From F1-20-MAGs119 sp041164425 (GTDB lineage Bacteria; Actinomycetota; Acidimicrobiia; Acidimicrobiales; Ilumatobacteraceae): DNA of 30,047 bases. A program made the translations under genes and the position numbers. This document shows, piece by piece, positions 23,672 to 30,047 of this stretch. Numbering within the stretch: position 1 is the first letter of the stretch; every line of letters begins with the position of its first letter. Where the stretch lies: assembly GCA_041164425.1 (NCBI GenBank), contig JBEAPO010000123.1, positions 1 to 30,047 of the forward strand, given 5' to 3'. Below the pieces are notes generated by a model. The model ran no database searches, was not told the DNA's origin, and was given only the letters and a program-made list of their open reading frames with translations.

Positions 23672-24102
23672 CGTCTCCAGGATTCGCGACCTTTCAGGCC
23701 GTAGTTGCGAAGGATGACGGCGCGGGTCGGTTCCACGACAAGAAAGACGTGGCTTGGCGCGGAAGGTCCGTCTGGTTCGAACGCGCTGCAGTCGTAGCCC
23801 ATCTTGTCCCAAAGCGATTCCCGACCGGCAGTGTCATCCACGATTCGGCCCGTTCCCCAGACAAGGCAGCTGTCCCAGTCGGTATCCGCGGATACCGCGA
23901 AATGAACGCTGACGCGCGGGTTTGAACGGACGTTGGCGACCTTCGCTTCCGGTGTCGCGAGAAACGCGAGGATCGTGTCCCCGTTCCACGCCACAGCAAC
24001 GGGCGACGCATACGGAGTACCCGAAGGTGACACCGTCGCCACCCAAGCGAGTGGACCGTATCGCCGCGAATCCTGACGGACGTCATCGAGCGTGAGTGCC
24101 AT
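23668..24102 (-). CDS. Pyridoxamine-phosphate-oxidase-like (PPOX) flavin/F420-binding protein
   Basis: 144-aa split-barrel protein. It shows GPLAWVATVSPSGTPYASPVAVAWNGDTILAF, then KVANVRSNPRVSVHFAV, which is the FMN/F420-binding core. The C-terminal HVFLVVEPTRAVILRNYG completes the barrel. Likely a small redox or cofactor-binding enzyme; FMN versus F420 use cannot be settled by eye. ATG 24102 has TAGTCT 8 nt upstream. The frame extends further but crosses the divergent TetR promoter. The stop overlaps ctaA as ATGA. Confidence 0.82.
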   Translation of the reverse strand: MALTLDDVRQDSRRYGPLAWVATVSPSGTPYASPVAVAWNGDTILAFLATPEAKVANVRSNPRVSVHFAVSADTDWDSCLVWGTGRIVDDTAGRESLWDKMGYDCSAFEPDGPSAPSHVFLVVEPTRAVILRNYGLKGRESWRR

Positions 24103-24127
24103 GCCGCCCGAGACTATGTTCTGCAGT
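24103..24127. promoter_or_regulatory. Overlapping divergent -10 boxes, PPOX / TetR
   Basis: AGACTATGTT (24111-24120) reads TATGTT forward, 7 nt before GTG 24128, and TAGTCT in reverse (24116-24111), 8 nt before ATG 24102. The two boxes share two bases. Only 25 nt separate the start codons, so a TetR dimer bound here would cover both promoters. Confidence 0.45.
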
Positions 24128-24736
24128 GTGAAGCGACAAACCGTCGAAGAGCGGCGGCAGGAAATCCTTGAGACGACGTGCAGGGTGGTAATCGAGCGCG
24201 GCTTTGCAGGAACCCGTGTGTCCGATGTCGCGCAGCGCTTGGGCATTTCGACGAGCCTCGTTCACTATCACTTCGATTCGAAAGAGTCCTTGCTCGCGGA
24301 GGCCTTCGCGCACTACGCGCGGACGGCGCTGCAAGAACTCGAGGAGTACGTCTTCGAGGTTCCCGGACCGAACGAACAGCTCGCGCGCGCAATTCAAGAC
24401 TTCGTGCCCGAAGGAAGTGACGATCTCGAGTGGATGCTCTGGATCGATGCGTGGGGTGAAGCCCTGAGGAATCCCTCGATGCGTCGCATCAGCCAGGAAC
24501 TCGACGAACGGGGCGTCGCGCTCATCGAGTCGATCGTCGAACGTGGCAACGCAACCGCAGATTTCGACTGCCCCGACCCCCGTCGTGCCGCAATGCGTTT
24601 GATGGGTCTGATCGACGGCCTCGCCGTGCAGTTCGCCGCCCACACGGGAGTCCTTGCCCGTGTGGACCTCCTGGAGGCCGTGACCAGCATGGCGACATGG
24701 GAAGTCCGCCCAGCGCGTCCACTCCTCACCTCCTGA
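24128..24736 (+). CDS. TetR/AcrR family transcriptional regulator
   Basis: 202-aa repressor-type protein. The N-terminal helix-turn-helix domain reads EERRQEILETTCRVVIERGF, then TRVSDVAQRLGISTSLVHYHFDSKESLLAEAF, which is the canonical TetR DNA-binding domain (about residues 6-55). The remainder is a helical ligand/dimer domain of the BetI-like type (DDLEWMLWIDAWGEALRNPSMRRI, RAAMRLMGLIDGLAVQFAAHTG). The ligand is unknown. GTG 24128 is chosen because TATGTT precedes it by 7 nt; ATG 24116 lies inside that box. It is divergent from PPOX-ctaA, which is a natural candidate target. A short GC hairpin follows the stop. Confidence 0.88.
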   Translation: MKRQTVEERRQEILETTCRVVIERGFAGTRVSDVAQRLGISTSLVHYHFDSKESLLAEAFAHYARTALQELEEYVFEVPGPNEQLARAIQDFVPEGSDDLEWMLWIDAWGEALRNPSMRRISQELDERGVALIESIVERGNATADFDCPDPRRAAMRLMGLIDGLAVQFAAHTGVLARVDLLEAVTSMATWEVRPARPLLTS

Positions 24737-24747
24737 GCCCGGGGCTC
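24735..24747 (+). terminator. Short GC hairpin at the TetR stop (weak terminator candidate)
   Basis: GAGCC-CGG-GGCTC forms a 5-bp stem with a 3-nt loop right at the TGA of the TetR gene. There is no T-tract, so intrinsic termination here would be weak. Confidence 0.25.
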
Positions 24748-24901
24748 TCCGACCGCTCACAGCCCTCCTTGGTTTGACAAAGGGTGGTCCTTTGCCCCCG
24801 TCAACCACTCTGCGTGGTCATCCTCACATTTTCCGTGAGATTTTTCTCAAGTCCTGCGGCCGACGGCCGATGCCCCTTGTGCAACTCGCAAGGAGCACGA
24901 C
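24737..24901 (+). promoter_or_regulatory. Structured 165-nt leader of the M23 hydrolase gene
   Basis: This is the longest gene-free stretch in the window. TTGACA (24774-24779) overlaps a perfect 6-bp hairpin CAAAGG-gtggt-CCTTTG (24778-24794), which can be extended by TTGA/TCAA (24774-24777 with 24801-24804). A second hairpin, CTCAC/GTGAG (24823-24839), is followed by ATTTTTCTC and resembles a terminator. CGGCCG occurs twice in tandem near 24857-24869. A strong Shine-Dalgarno AAGGAG (24890-24895) is 6 nt before ATG 24902. No TA dinucleotide occurs in the interval, so there is no TANNNT -10. I do not recognise a known riboswitch class; the c-di-AMP motif often seen before such genes does not fit. 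Confidence 0.4.
24823..24846 (+). terminator. Terminator-like hairpin with T-tract within the M23 leader
   Basis: A 5-bp stem CTCAC/GTGAG with a 7-nt loop is followed by ATTTTTC. It lies 56 nt before the M23 start codon, so it could end the TetR transcript or act as an attenuator. The stem is short. Confidence 0.3.
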
Positions 24902-26053
24902 ATGCAGGCACAACTCACGAAGACCCTCCGGAAGTTCACGATGGCAACAGCCGTTGGTGTCGTTGCCGGTCTTGTCGCTTTCGGAACCCCGGCCGCCTCT
25001 GCCTCGACCGCTTCTTCCGCTCCGAAACCCGCCGCAGCGTCGGCACGCGCTCGTCTTCCCCGTTTTGGCCAGTCGGGTGACGCCGTGCGGGCCTTGCAGC
25101 AAGCACTCGTTGCGAAGGGCTTCACGTTGGTCGGCGGCATCGACGGAGTCTTCAGCCCGCGCACGCGCGCGACCTTGCGCAACTTCCAGAGAGTCGTCGG
25201 CTTCCGCCCGACGGGCCGCCTCGACATCCGCACGGCACGTCTCCTCGGCCTCGTTCCCGCGCGCGTTGCTGCGACGAGCGCAACGGTACCCGCGCCCTCG
25301 ACGACGATTGCCCCGGCGCCGACAACCACGGTGCCCGCACCGACGACAACCGTTCCCGCGCCCTCGACGACGGTTGCGGCGCCCGTTGCCACACCCATCA
25401 CATGGAGCATCGAGATGCTTCCCGTCCTTGGTGCTCGCGGTGAAGTCGTTGCCGCCTTGCAGAACGCCCTCATCGGCGCCGGTGTCGAGGTCTTCGGCGG
25501 AGCCGACGGCATCTTCGGCAATGCGACGAAGACCGCGATCGCCAAGTTCCAGTCGTCACGCAATCTCGCCGCCAACGGGACGCTCGACGCGTCAACGGCG
25601 ATCGAACTCGGACTCCTACCGCGCCCTGTCCTTGAGGTCAACATTGCGGTCTTTCCCGTCCGCCCGGCGTGCTACTTCATCGACACGTGGATGGAGCCGC
25701 GTGGCACCGATCGCAAGCATGAGGGTGTCGACATCATCGCCAACCGCGGCCAGGAAGTACTCGCAGTCGCTGATGGCACCATCACCAAGGTCTACACAGC
25801 CGACGCAGCGAAGCTTTCGGGCAACGCGGTCCGCCTGACAATGGCGGACGGCACATACTTCTTCTACGCGCACCTCGACACCTTCGCCCCCGGCGTCGCC
25901 GTCGGTGCGAAGGTCGCTGCCGGCCAGGTCATCGGCACCGTCGGCTCCACCGGAACAACGACGCCCCACCTCCATTTCGAGGTGCACCCTCAGGGTGGTG
26001 CTGCCGTCAACCCGTACCCGATCGTGAAAGCCGTCGACGCCTGCAAGAAGTGA
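24902..26053 (+). CDS. Secreted peptidoglycan hydrolase: two PG-binding domains plus M23 metallopeptidase
   Basis: 383-aa exported endopeptidase expected to cut peptidoglycan cross-links. It begins with a Sec signal peptide (basic KTLRK, then a hydrophobic core ending AASA, probable cleavage after residue 34). Next come PG_binding_1 domain 1 (about 52-118, GDAVRALQQALVAKGF, IDGVFSPRTRATLRNFQ), a Pro/Thr linker (about 129-157), and PG_binding_1 domain 2 (about 170-240, ADGIFGNATKTAIAKFQ). The M23 LytM/lysostaphin domain has zinc ligands His273 and Asp277 (HEGVD), His324 (YAHLD) and His356-Leu-His358. All ligands are present, so it should be active. The start is set by a strong Shine-Dalgarno sequence. 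Confidence 0.93.
   Translation: MQAQLTKTLRKFTMATAVGVVAGLVAFGTPAASASTASSAPKPAAASARARLPRFGQSGDAVRALQQALVAKGFTLVGGIDGVFSPRTRATLRNFQRVVGFRPTGRLDIRTARLLGLVPARVAATSATVPAPSTTIAPAPTTTVPAPTTTVPAPSTTVAAPVATPITWSIEMLPVLGARGEVVAALQNALIGAGVEVFGGADGIFGNATKTAIAKFQSSRNLAANGTLDASTAIELGLLPRPVLEVNIAVFPVRPACYFIDTWMEPRGTDRKHEGVDIIANRGQEVLAVADGTITKVYTADAAKLSGNAVRLTMADGTYFFYAHLDTFAPGVAVGAKVAAGQVIGTVGSTGTTTPHLHFEVHPQGGAAVNPYPIVKAVDACKK
25286..25372 (+). repeat. Tandem 21-nt repeat encoding the VPAPTTT linker
   Basis: Four imperfect units encode (V/A)PAP(S/T)TT, with one extra Ile codon after the first unit. This Pro/Thr linker separates the two peptidoglycan-binding domains. Such in-frame repeats can change copy number between strains and may be O-glycosylated after export. 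Confidence 0.75.
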
Positions 26054-26063
26054 TCCGGCGCCT

Positions 26064-27155
26064 TTAGGGCCTGATCTCGTAAAAAGCATTGACGGAGTGC
26101 TCGATGGCGAGCGTTTGGAAGGACGTGAACCCCGCATCGCGCGCGTAGCTCTCCGCGGTCGATGCGGGAAAGCCCAACGTGCCCAGGCCCTCGCCGCCGT
26201 CCTCGGACATCGCGGACGCCATGCACGACATGACGCTGATCCCGTACATCAATGCGGCCATCGGATTCTTTGCCACGTTCTGTTCGAGCGTCTCGAGTGC
26301 CTTGATGTCGACGAGCAGCCACACGCCGTCGTCTCCCAGTGATCTACGGATGACCGACACCATCTCGCGCGGACGCGTCATGTCGTGGATGCAATCGAAG
26401 GTCGTCACGAAGCCGAAGCGTCCATCACCCGGAATCGGCTCTTCCCGAACATCGACGAAGCGGACGTTTCTCAAAGCGCGCGAAGACGCCTTGTCGCGCG
26501 CAATCGCGAGTGCATGATGCGAAATGTCGAATCCGGTGAACCTGCTCGCAGGAAACGCCGCTGCCATGGTGCACACGGCAGATCCGGCTCCGCACCCTAT
26601 GTCGGCAACCTCGATGCCCCGTTCGAGTGCGGCAACGACGCCATCGATGGCAGGAAGAACGGTCGGAACAAGGTTTGCATTGCTCCACGGTTCGAACGAT
26701 CGCTCGATGCCAACTGCTCCGTCGTGACCGTGTGCGTCGTAGTCGAATCCAAGACCGCTCTCGAAGCATGACGGCAGCTCAGTCAGGCGCTCCATGGTGG
26801 CTGGGAGTCGATGAAACATACCCATACCGAATGCGGGATGATCGCCGTCAGCGAGAACCGCTCGCGCTTCGGGAGACAGTGCAAAAGTCGGCTGGCGAGG
26901 GTCGGCGTGGTCGGCGTCGACCAGGCGCGCGGCGACTTGGTTGCTCACCCACTCGCGCACCCATCTCTCGTGCAGACCGCACGATGCCGCAATTTGGGTG
27001 GAGGTCATCGCGGTCGGGGCCTGCGCCATCGCGCGATAGATACCGAGTCTGTCGCCGAGATGCACCATTCCCGCGGTCACCGCACCGGACAACTGGCTGT
27101 ACAGGACAAACGAGAACATCTTGAGTTTGTCGGGGTCGATGCGATCATGGATCAT
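26064..27155 (-). CDS. SAM-dependent methyltransferase with N-terminal winged helix (Rv2258c-like)
   Basis: 363-aa class I methyltransferase. The N-terminal ~100 residues form a helical/winged-helix region (LYSQLSGAVTAGMVHLGDRLGIYRAM, TSTQIAASCGLHERWVREWVSNQVAARLV), as in dimerising O-methyltransferases. The Rossmann part has SAM motif I VADIGCGAGSAVCTMA, GFDISHHALAIA and DCIHDMTRPREMV. This layout is that of the mycobacterial Rv2258c group. The substrate is unknown. ATG 27155 is chosen because minus-strand TACCCT lies 6 nt upstream; an earlier ATG at 27182 would cross that box. It is convergent with the M23 gene (10-nt gap). Confidence 0.85.
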   Translation of the reverse strand: MIHDRIDPDKLKMFSFVLYSQLSGAVTAGMVHLGDRLGIYRAMAQAPTAMTSTQIAASCGLHERWVREWVSNQVAARLVDADHADPRQPTFALSPEARAVLADGDHPAFGMGMFHRLPATMERLTELPSCFESGLGFDYDAHGHDGAVGIERSFEPWSNANLVPTVLPAIDGVVAALERGIEVADIGCGAGSAVCTMAAAFPASRFTGFDISHHALAIARDKASSRALRNVRFVDVREEPIPGDGRFGFVTTFDCIHDMTRPREMVSVIRRSLGDDGVWLLVDIKALETLEQNVAKNPMAALMYGISVMSCMASAMSEDGGEGLGTLGFPASTAESYARDAGFTSFQTLAIEHSVNAFYEIRP

Positions 27156-27167
27156 GCACTCAGGGTA
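27156..27167 (-). promoter_or_regulatory. Leaderless promoter for the methyltransferase gene
   Basis: Minus-strand TACCCT (27167-27162) is 6 nt before ATG 27155. No Shine-Dalgarno sequence. Confidence 0.45.
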
Positions 27168-27183
27168 GATGAGAGTGCCCATC

Positions 27184-27225
27184 TACAATTCCGGTTCAGT
27201 CGAATCGAAAGCGGGGGCAGTGACC
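27184..27225 (+). promoter_or_regulatory. Promoter and leader of the acyl-CoA synthetase gene
   Basis: TACAAT at 27184-27189 is close to the TATAAT consensus and would give a leader of about 30 nt. The leader has a purine-rich AGCGGGGG about 8 nt before ATG 27226. No TTG-type -35 is seen at normal spacing. Confidence 0.35.
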
Positions 27226-28890
27226 ATGTCGACATCACCGTACGTGTCCGAAAGTTGGGCTTCGCTCTGGGAAGCGCTCGCTGACGCGCAACCCGACAAC
27301 ATTGCCGTCGTCTTGGGTGACCAGGAAATTCGCTGGCGCGAGCTCGACGACCGCGCCGCACGTCTCGCCACGGTCTTCGAGTCGAGTGGAGTCGGTGGGG
27401 GTTCACGTGTGGCCCAGTTGTTGTACAACGACGCCGCCTATCTCGAAAGCGTGTACGCGCTCTTCAAGCTCCGCGCCACGCCTGTCAACGTGAACTACCG
27501 CTACCTCGTCAACGAGGTCGCGTACATCCTGAACAACTCCGAGGCCGAGGTTCTCGTGTATCACGCATCCCTCGCTGACCGCGTCGATGGCTTGCAGTCG
27601 ATGGTTCCGAGCCTGCGAACTTTGATTTGCGTCAACGACGTTGGCAGCGGACACACGCTGCCCGAAGGTCATCTCGATTACGATGCCGTCGTCTCATCGT
27701 CCCAGCGCGCCGCGCGGATCGAACGTTCCGGTGAAGATCTCTTGTTCCTCTACACGGGAGGCACAACGGGCATGCCGAAGGGCGTGATGTGGCGCCATGT
27801 CGATTTGTTCGGCGCGCTTGCATCGTCGGGTTACCAGGCCCTCGGCCTGCCTCTCCCCAAGACCACCGACGAAGTCGGCGCATATGCGCGACAACTCAAC
27901 GCGGAAGGAAAGAGCCCGACAAATCTCTGCGCCCCACCACTGATGCACGGTGTGGCGCTGTTCCTGGCAATGTCGAGCTTCGTGCTCGGGGGCAAGGTGG
28001 TTCTGCTCAAGTCTCGTCGATTCGATCCCGCCGAGTTGGTCGCCCTCACGGCGAAGTACCGGGTGAACCAGATTTCGCTGGTTGGCGACGCTTTTGCAAA
28101 GCCCGTGAACCGTTATCTCGAAGGCCTCGAGTCCTCGGGTTCCGTGGTGCCCGACCTTTCGAGCGTCGTGCGCATCACATCTTCTGGTGCAACGTTGTCC
28201 GGTGACCAAAAGCTCGGCCTGCGCCGCTTCATGCCGAATGCCACGATGATCGACATGCTCGGTGCGAGCGAGGGCGGTCCATTCGGTATCGACATGACGA
28301 CTCCCGACAAGGCCCCTCTCGATACCGCGGTGTTCGTGGCTCCCCCGAACGTCGTGACCTTCGACGACCAGACATGGGAGATCATTCCGCGCGGCTCGGG
28401 TCGTATCGGCGTTCTCGGCGCCTCGGGTCCGATTCCCCAGGGCTACTTCCGCGACGCTGAGAAGTCGGCGAGCACGTTCCGAACCGTCGATGGTGTCCGC
28501 TACAGCGTGCCCGGCGACTATGCGATCATCGATGCTGACGGAACGATGCATCTCCTCGGTCGCGGTTCGGTGTGCATCAACACCGGTGGCGAGAAGGTGT
28601 ATCCCGAAGAGGTCGAGGTGGTTGCGCGCGCGGTACAGGGAATCGCGGATTGCACCGTCGTCGGGGTCCCGGACGATCGATTCGGCAACGCTGTGGTCGC
28701 CGTCGTCTCGCGTAACTCGGGCAGTGAAATCAGCGTCGAACAGTTGTCTGTCGAGATGCGAAAGAGTCTTGCCGCGTACAAGTGCCCGAAGCACATTGTT
28801 TTCGTGGACACCGTCTACCGGAGCCCCAGCGGCAAGGCCGACTACAAGATCACACGTGAAACGGCGATGGCTGCACTGGGCATCGCGTAG
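27226..28890 (+). CDS. Acyl-CoA synthetase (AMP-forming, FadD19-like)
   Basis: ANL-superfamily ligase that activates a carboxylic acid as acyl-AMP and then as CoA thioester. The P-loop LFLYTGGTTGMPKGVMWRH begins near residue 174. The substrate-side region has APPLMHGVALFLAMSSF, and MLGASEGG lies before the adenine site. The hinge and C-terminal domain show GVRYSVPGDYAIIDADGTM, LGRGSVCINTGGEKVYPEEVE and the catalytic Lys537 in PSGKADYK. At 554 aa it is full length. The 'MWRH' and GRGSVxINxGGEKVYPEEVE wording matches the FadD19/FadD-type ligases of sterol side-chain or branched acids, but the substrate is a guess. ATG 27226 is preferred on Shine-Dalgarno spacing; GTG 27220 is possible. Confidence 0.9.
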   Translation: MSTSPYVSESWASLWEALADAQPDNIAVVLGDQEIRWRELDDRAARLATVFESSGVGGGSRVAQLLYNDAAYLESVYALFKLRATPVNVNYRYLVNEVAYILNNSEAEVLVYHASLADRVDGLQSMVPSLRTLICVNDVGSGHTLPEGHLDYDAVVSSSQRAARIERSGEDLLFLYTGGTTGMPKGVMWRHVDLFGALASSGYQALGLPLPKTTDEVGAYARQLNAEGKSPTNLCAPPLMHGVALFLAMSSFVLGGKVVLLKSRRFDPAELVALTAKYRVNQISLVGDAFAKPVNRYLEGLESSGSVVPDLSSVVRITSSGATLSGDQKLGLRRFMPNATMIDMLGASEGGPFGIDMTTPDKAPLDTAVFVAPPNVVTFDDQTWEIIPRGSGRIGVLGASGPIPQGYFRDAEKSASTFRTVDGVRYSVPGDYAIIDADGTMHLLGRGSVCINTGGEKVYPEEVEVVARAVQGIADCTVVGVPDDRFGNAVVAVVSRNSGSEISVEQLSVEMRKSLAAYKCPKHIVFVDTVYRSPSGKADYKITRETAMAALGIA

Positions 28891-28899
28891 TCGACGCCC

Positions 28900-29424
28900 T
28901 TACAGCTTCTTCAGGACGCCAGCTTCGCGTGAGCGTGTCGTCGCGGCGGCCATCTTGGCGCCGTCGTAGCCGACGCGCAGACCCGGAGTCACCTCGATGA
29001 TGATTCGGTCCGGCGAGTCGAGCATCTTCGCGAACTCGGCTGCGCGTTCCGGGCTGCTGCCATAGAGACGATCAGCCAGTGCGGGGTAGAACCAATCTTT
29101 GGTGGCACGATCGTCGAGAACTCGCGCAGTGCCCTTGTAGGTGACCGTGCGACCACCGCCCATGGGTTGACCGGTCGAGGTGATGACGAGTGCGACACGC
29201 GGGTCGCGGCGAATCGCCGGCACGCGCTTGCGGTGCGCAGCCGAGGTCATCCAGAAAATGCCGTCCTTGCGGAAATAGCTGAGGATCGACGCCATCGGAG
29301 ATCCGTCCTTGGTGGTCCAACAAAACGTCAATTCTTTCTGCTGCTCGTGCATCAGATCCTCGGTCTCGGTGTCGAGACCGTAAACGGTGACGTCTTCGTA
29401 GTTGGTGATGAACTTGTCAGCCAT
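28900..29424 (-). CDS. PPOX-class flavin/F420-dependent protein, 174 aa
   Basis: Split-barrel protein of the pyridoxamine-phosphate-oxidase family. It shows LTFCWTTKDGSPMASILSYFRKDGIFWMTSAAHRKRVPAIRRDPRVALVI, i.e. the first barrel half with the basic cofactor-phosphate contacts. Next come TVTYKGTARVLDD and the C-terminal strand RIIIEVTPGLRVGYDGAKM. Likely an F420 or FMN reductase of unknown substrate. ATG 29424 has TAGCGT 7 nt upstream; the three extra upstream codons are not needed. It is convergent with the acyl-CoA synthetase (9-nt gap) and follows the SDR gene after 36 nt. Confidence 0.82.
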   Translation of the reverse strand: MADKFITNYEDVTVYGLDTETEDLMHEQQKELTFCWTTKDGSPMASILSYFRKDGIFWMTSAAHRKRVPAIRRDPRVALVITSTGQPMGGGRTVTYKGTARVLDDRATKDWFYPALADRLYGSSPERAAEFAKMLDSPDRIIIEVTPGLRVGYDGAKMAAATTRSREAGVLKKL

Positions 29425-29437
29425 GCGCGACACGCTA
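29425..29437 (-). promoter_or_regulatory. Leaderless promoter for the 174-aa PPOX gene
   Basis: Minus-strand TAGCGT (29437-29432) ends 7 nt before ATG 29424. No Shine-Dalgarno sequence. Suggests transcription separate from the SDR gene upstream. Confidence 0.45.
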
Positions 29438-29460
29438 GCAATCGCCGTCGAGTCGAAGCC

Positions 29461-30047
29461 TCAACGGGAGCGTTCGGGAAGCGCGAAGTGGCCGGCGTTG
29501 GCCGAGATGCCTCCGTCGCAAAAGACCGTGTCGCCCGTGATGAAGGCCGCAGCGCGAGAAGCCAGGAACCAGAACACTTCGGCCAGATCCTCCGGCTTGC
29601 CCCATCGGCCGAGCGGAATGCGATTCACCATCGCTTGTTTCAGTTCCGGAAGCTCGTTCAGTCGAACGGTGAGTCCCGTCTCCGTCGGGCCGGGAGCCAC
29701 ACCGTTGACGCGGATGCCGAACGGTCCGAGGTCGAGTGCTGCCGCACGTACCAGGTTGATGACCGCCGCCTTCGAGGCGTTGTAAGCCCAATTTCCGGGG
29801 TCACCACGAAGGCCCGAAGTGGAACACGTTGGGAGTATGACGCCGTGACCCTGTCTCTTCATGACGGCCGCAGCCTCGTTGATTCCCATGGCGACACCCA
29901 CGACGTTGACGTCGAGAATGTGTCGCAAGGCGTCGATGGCTCCCTGTTCGTTCCACGGCTTGGAACCGGTGATGCCCGCGTTCAGAATCGAGACGTCGAG
30001 TCGACCGAAGGTGTCGACGGCGGCTGCGACGGCTTCTCGGTTCAACG
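29461..30047 (-). CDS. Short-chain dehydrogenase/reductase, N-terminus beyond the window
   Basis: 195 codons of a classical SDR, open to the right edge of the window. Visible parts are DTFGRLDVSILNAGI (the NAG motif strand), DVNVVGVAMGINEAAAVM, and the catalytic region with Ser in TCSTSG and YNASK (Tyr-x-x-x-Lys). The PGPTETGLT loop and the C-terminal GRWGKPEDLAEVFWFLASRAAAFITGDTVFCDGG follow. The N-terminal NAD(P)-binding TGxxxGIG motif lies outside, so cofactor preference cannot be read. It ends with FALPERSR. Probably oxidises or reduces a secondary alcohol or a 3-hydroxyacyl intermediate near the FadD gene. Confidence 0.88.
   Translation of the reverse strand, partial: LNREAVAAAVDTFGRLDVSILNAGITGSKPWNEQGAIDALRHILDVNVVGVAMGINEAAAVMKRQGHGVILPTCSTSGLRGDPGNWAYNASKAAVINLVRAAALDLGPFGIRVNGVAPGPTETGLTVRLNELPELKQAMVNRIPLGRWGKPEDLAEVFWFLASRAAAFITGDTVFCDGGISANAGHFALPERSR

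Noticed and set aside
24774..24802. TTGACA as a classical -35 for the M23 gene
   Set aside because: The hexamer is perfect, but no TANNNT lies 15-19 nt downstream, since the whole leader lacks TA. It also sits in a hairpin, so it is not called as a promoter.
1..30047. Mobile elements, defence genes, CRISPR arrays and prophage
   Set aside because: I looked for transposase or integrase motifs, direct-repeat arrays with spacers and toxin-antitoxin pairs on both strands and saw none. The gene order and composition appear uniform.

Overview
The window is one gene-dense stretch of a chromosome of moderately high G+C (roughly 60% by eye). It holds 32 protein genes, two of them cut by the window ends. 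I see no RNA genes, insertion sequences, CRISPR array or prophage. The gene content points to an actinobacterium: GuaB1-type IMP-dehydrogenase-like protein, DUF3151 protein, a DUF3073-like acidic protein, FadD19-like acyl-CoA synthetase, flavin split-barrel (PPOX) proteins and TANNNT -10 boxes. An Acidimicrobiia-type lineage is a reasonable guess but cannot be proven from this sequence.

Layout. 1-132: tail of a fatty-acid desaturase. 189-4670 (+): a conserved hypothetical, then transketolase, transaldolase and a LOG-family phosphoribohydrolase. 4648-8109 (-): the glycolate oxidase operon glcD-glcE-glcF plus a small coiled-coil protein. 8202-8942 (+): a cysteine-cluster protein. 8961-13642 (-): DUF3151, MobA-like, rhodanese, RNase D, a DUF3073-like protein and BipA/TypA. 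13722-15972 (+): a small membrane protein, a histidine phosphatase and an M18 aminopeptidase. 15966-18737 (-): guaB1-cmk-plsC. 18760-20477 (+): an alpha/beta hydrolase and the Sua5 tRNA-modification enzyme. 20455-21785 (-): a crotonase and a J-domain protein. 21838-22782 (+): a nitronate-monooxygenase-like flavoprotein. 22724-24102 (-): a PPOX protein and CtaA heme A synthase. 24128-26053 (+): a TetR regulator and a secreted M23 peptidoglycan hydrolase. 26064-27155 (-): a methyltransferase. 27226-28890 (+): a FadD-type acyl-CoA synthetase. 28900 to the end (-): a PPOX protein and a truncated short-chain dehydrogenase.

How the genes fit together. Most are housekeeping: non-oxidative pentose phosphate pathway, glycolate use, purine and CMP metabolism, tRNA t6A synthesis, heme A synthesis and cell-wall turnover. 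The right third (crotonase, nitronate-monooxygenase-like protein, FadD, SDR, PPOX proteins, TetR) looks like lipid or xenobiotic CoA-ester metabolism.

The most notable signal is not a gene. At least 14 gene starts are preceded by TANNNT (mostly TAGNNT) ending 6-9 nt before the ATG or GTG, without a convincing Shine-Dalgarno sequence. This is the signature of leaderless transcription. Two divergent gene pairs share overlapping, nearly palindromic -10 boxes. All seven convergent gene pairs either overlap at their 3' ends or are separated by no more than 18 nt, so there is no room for ordinary terminators. Seven same-strand junctions are 4-nt stop/start overlaps (ATGA, GTGA or TTGA). The one long untranslated region (24737-24901), before the M23 hydrolase, contains no TA dinucleotide and several hairpins and may be a regulatory leader. 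I did not find an obvious undescribed defence or mobile system.
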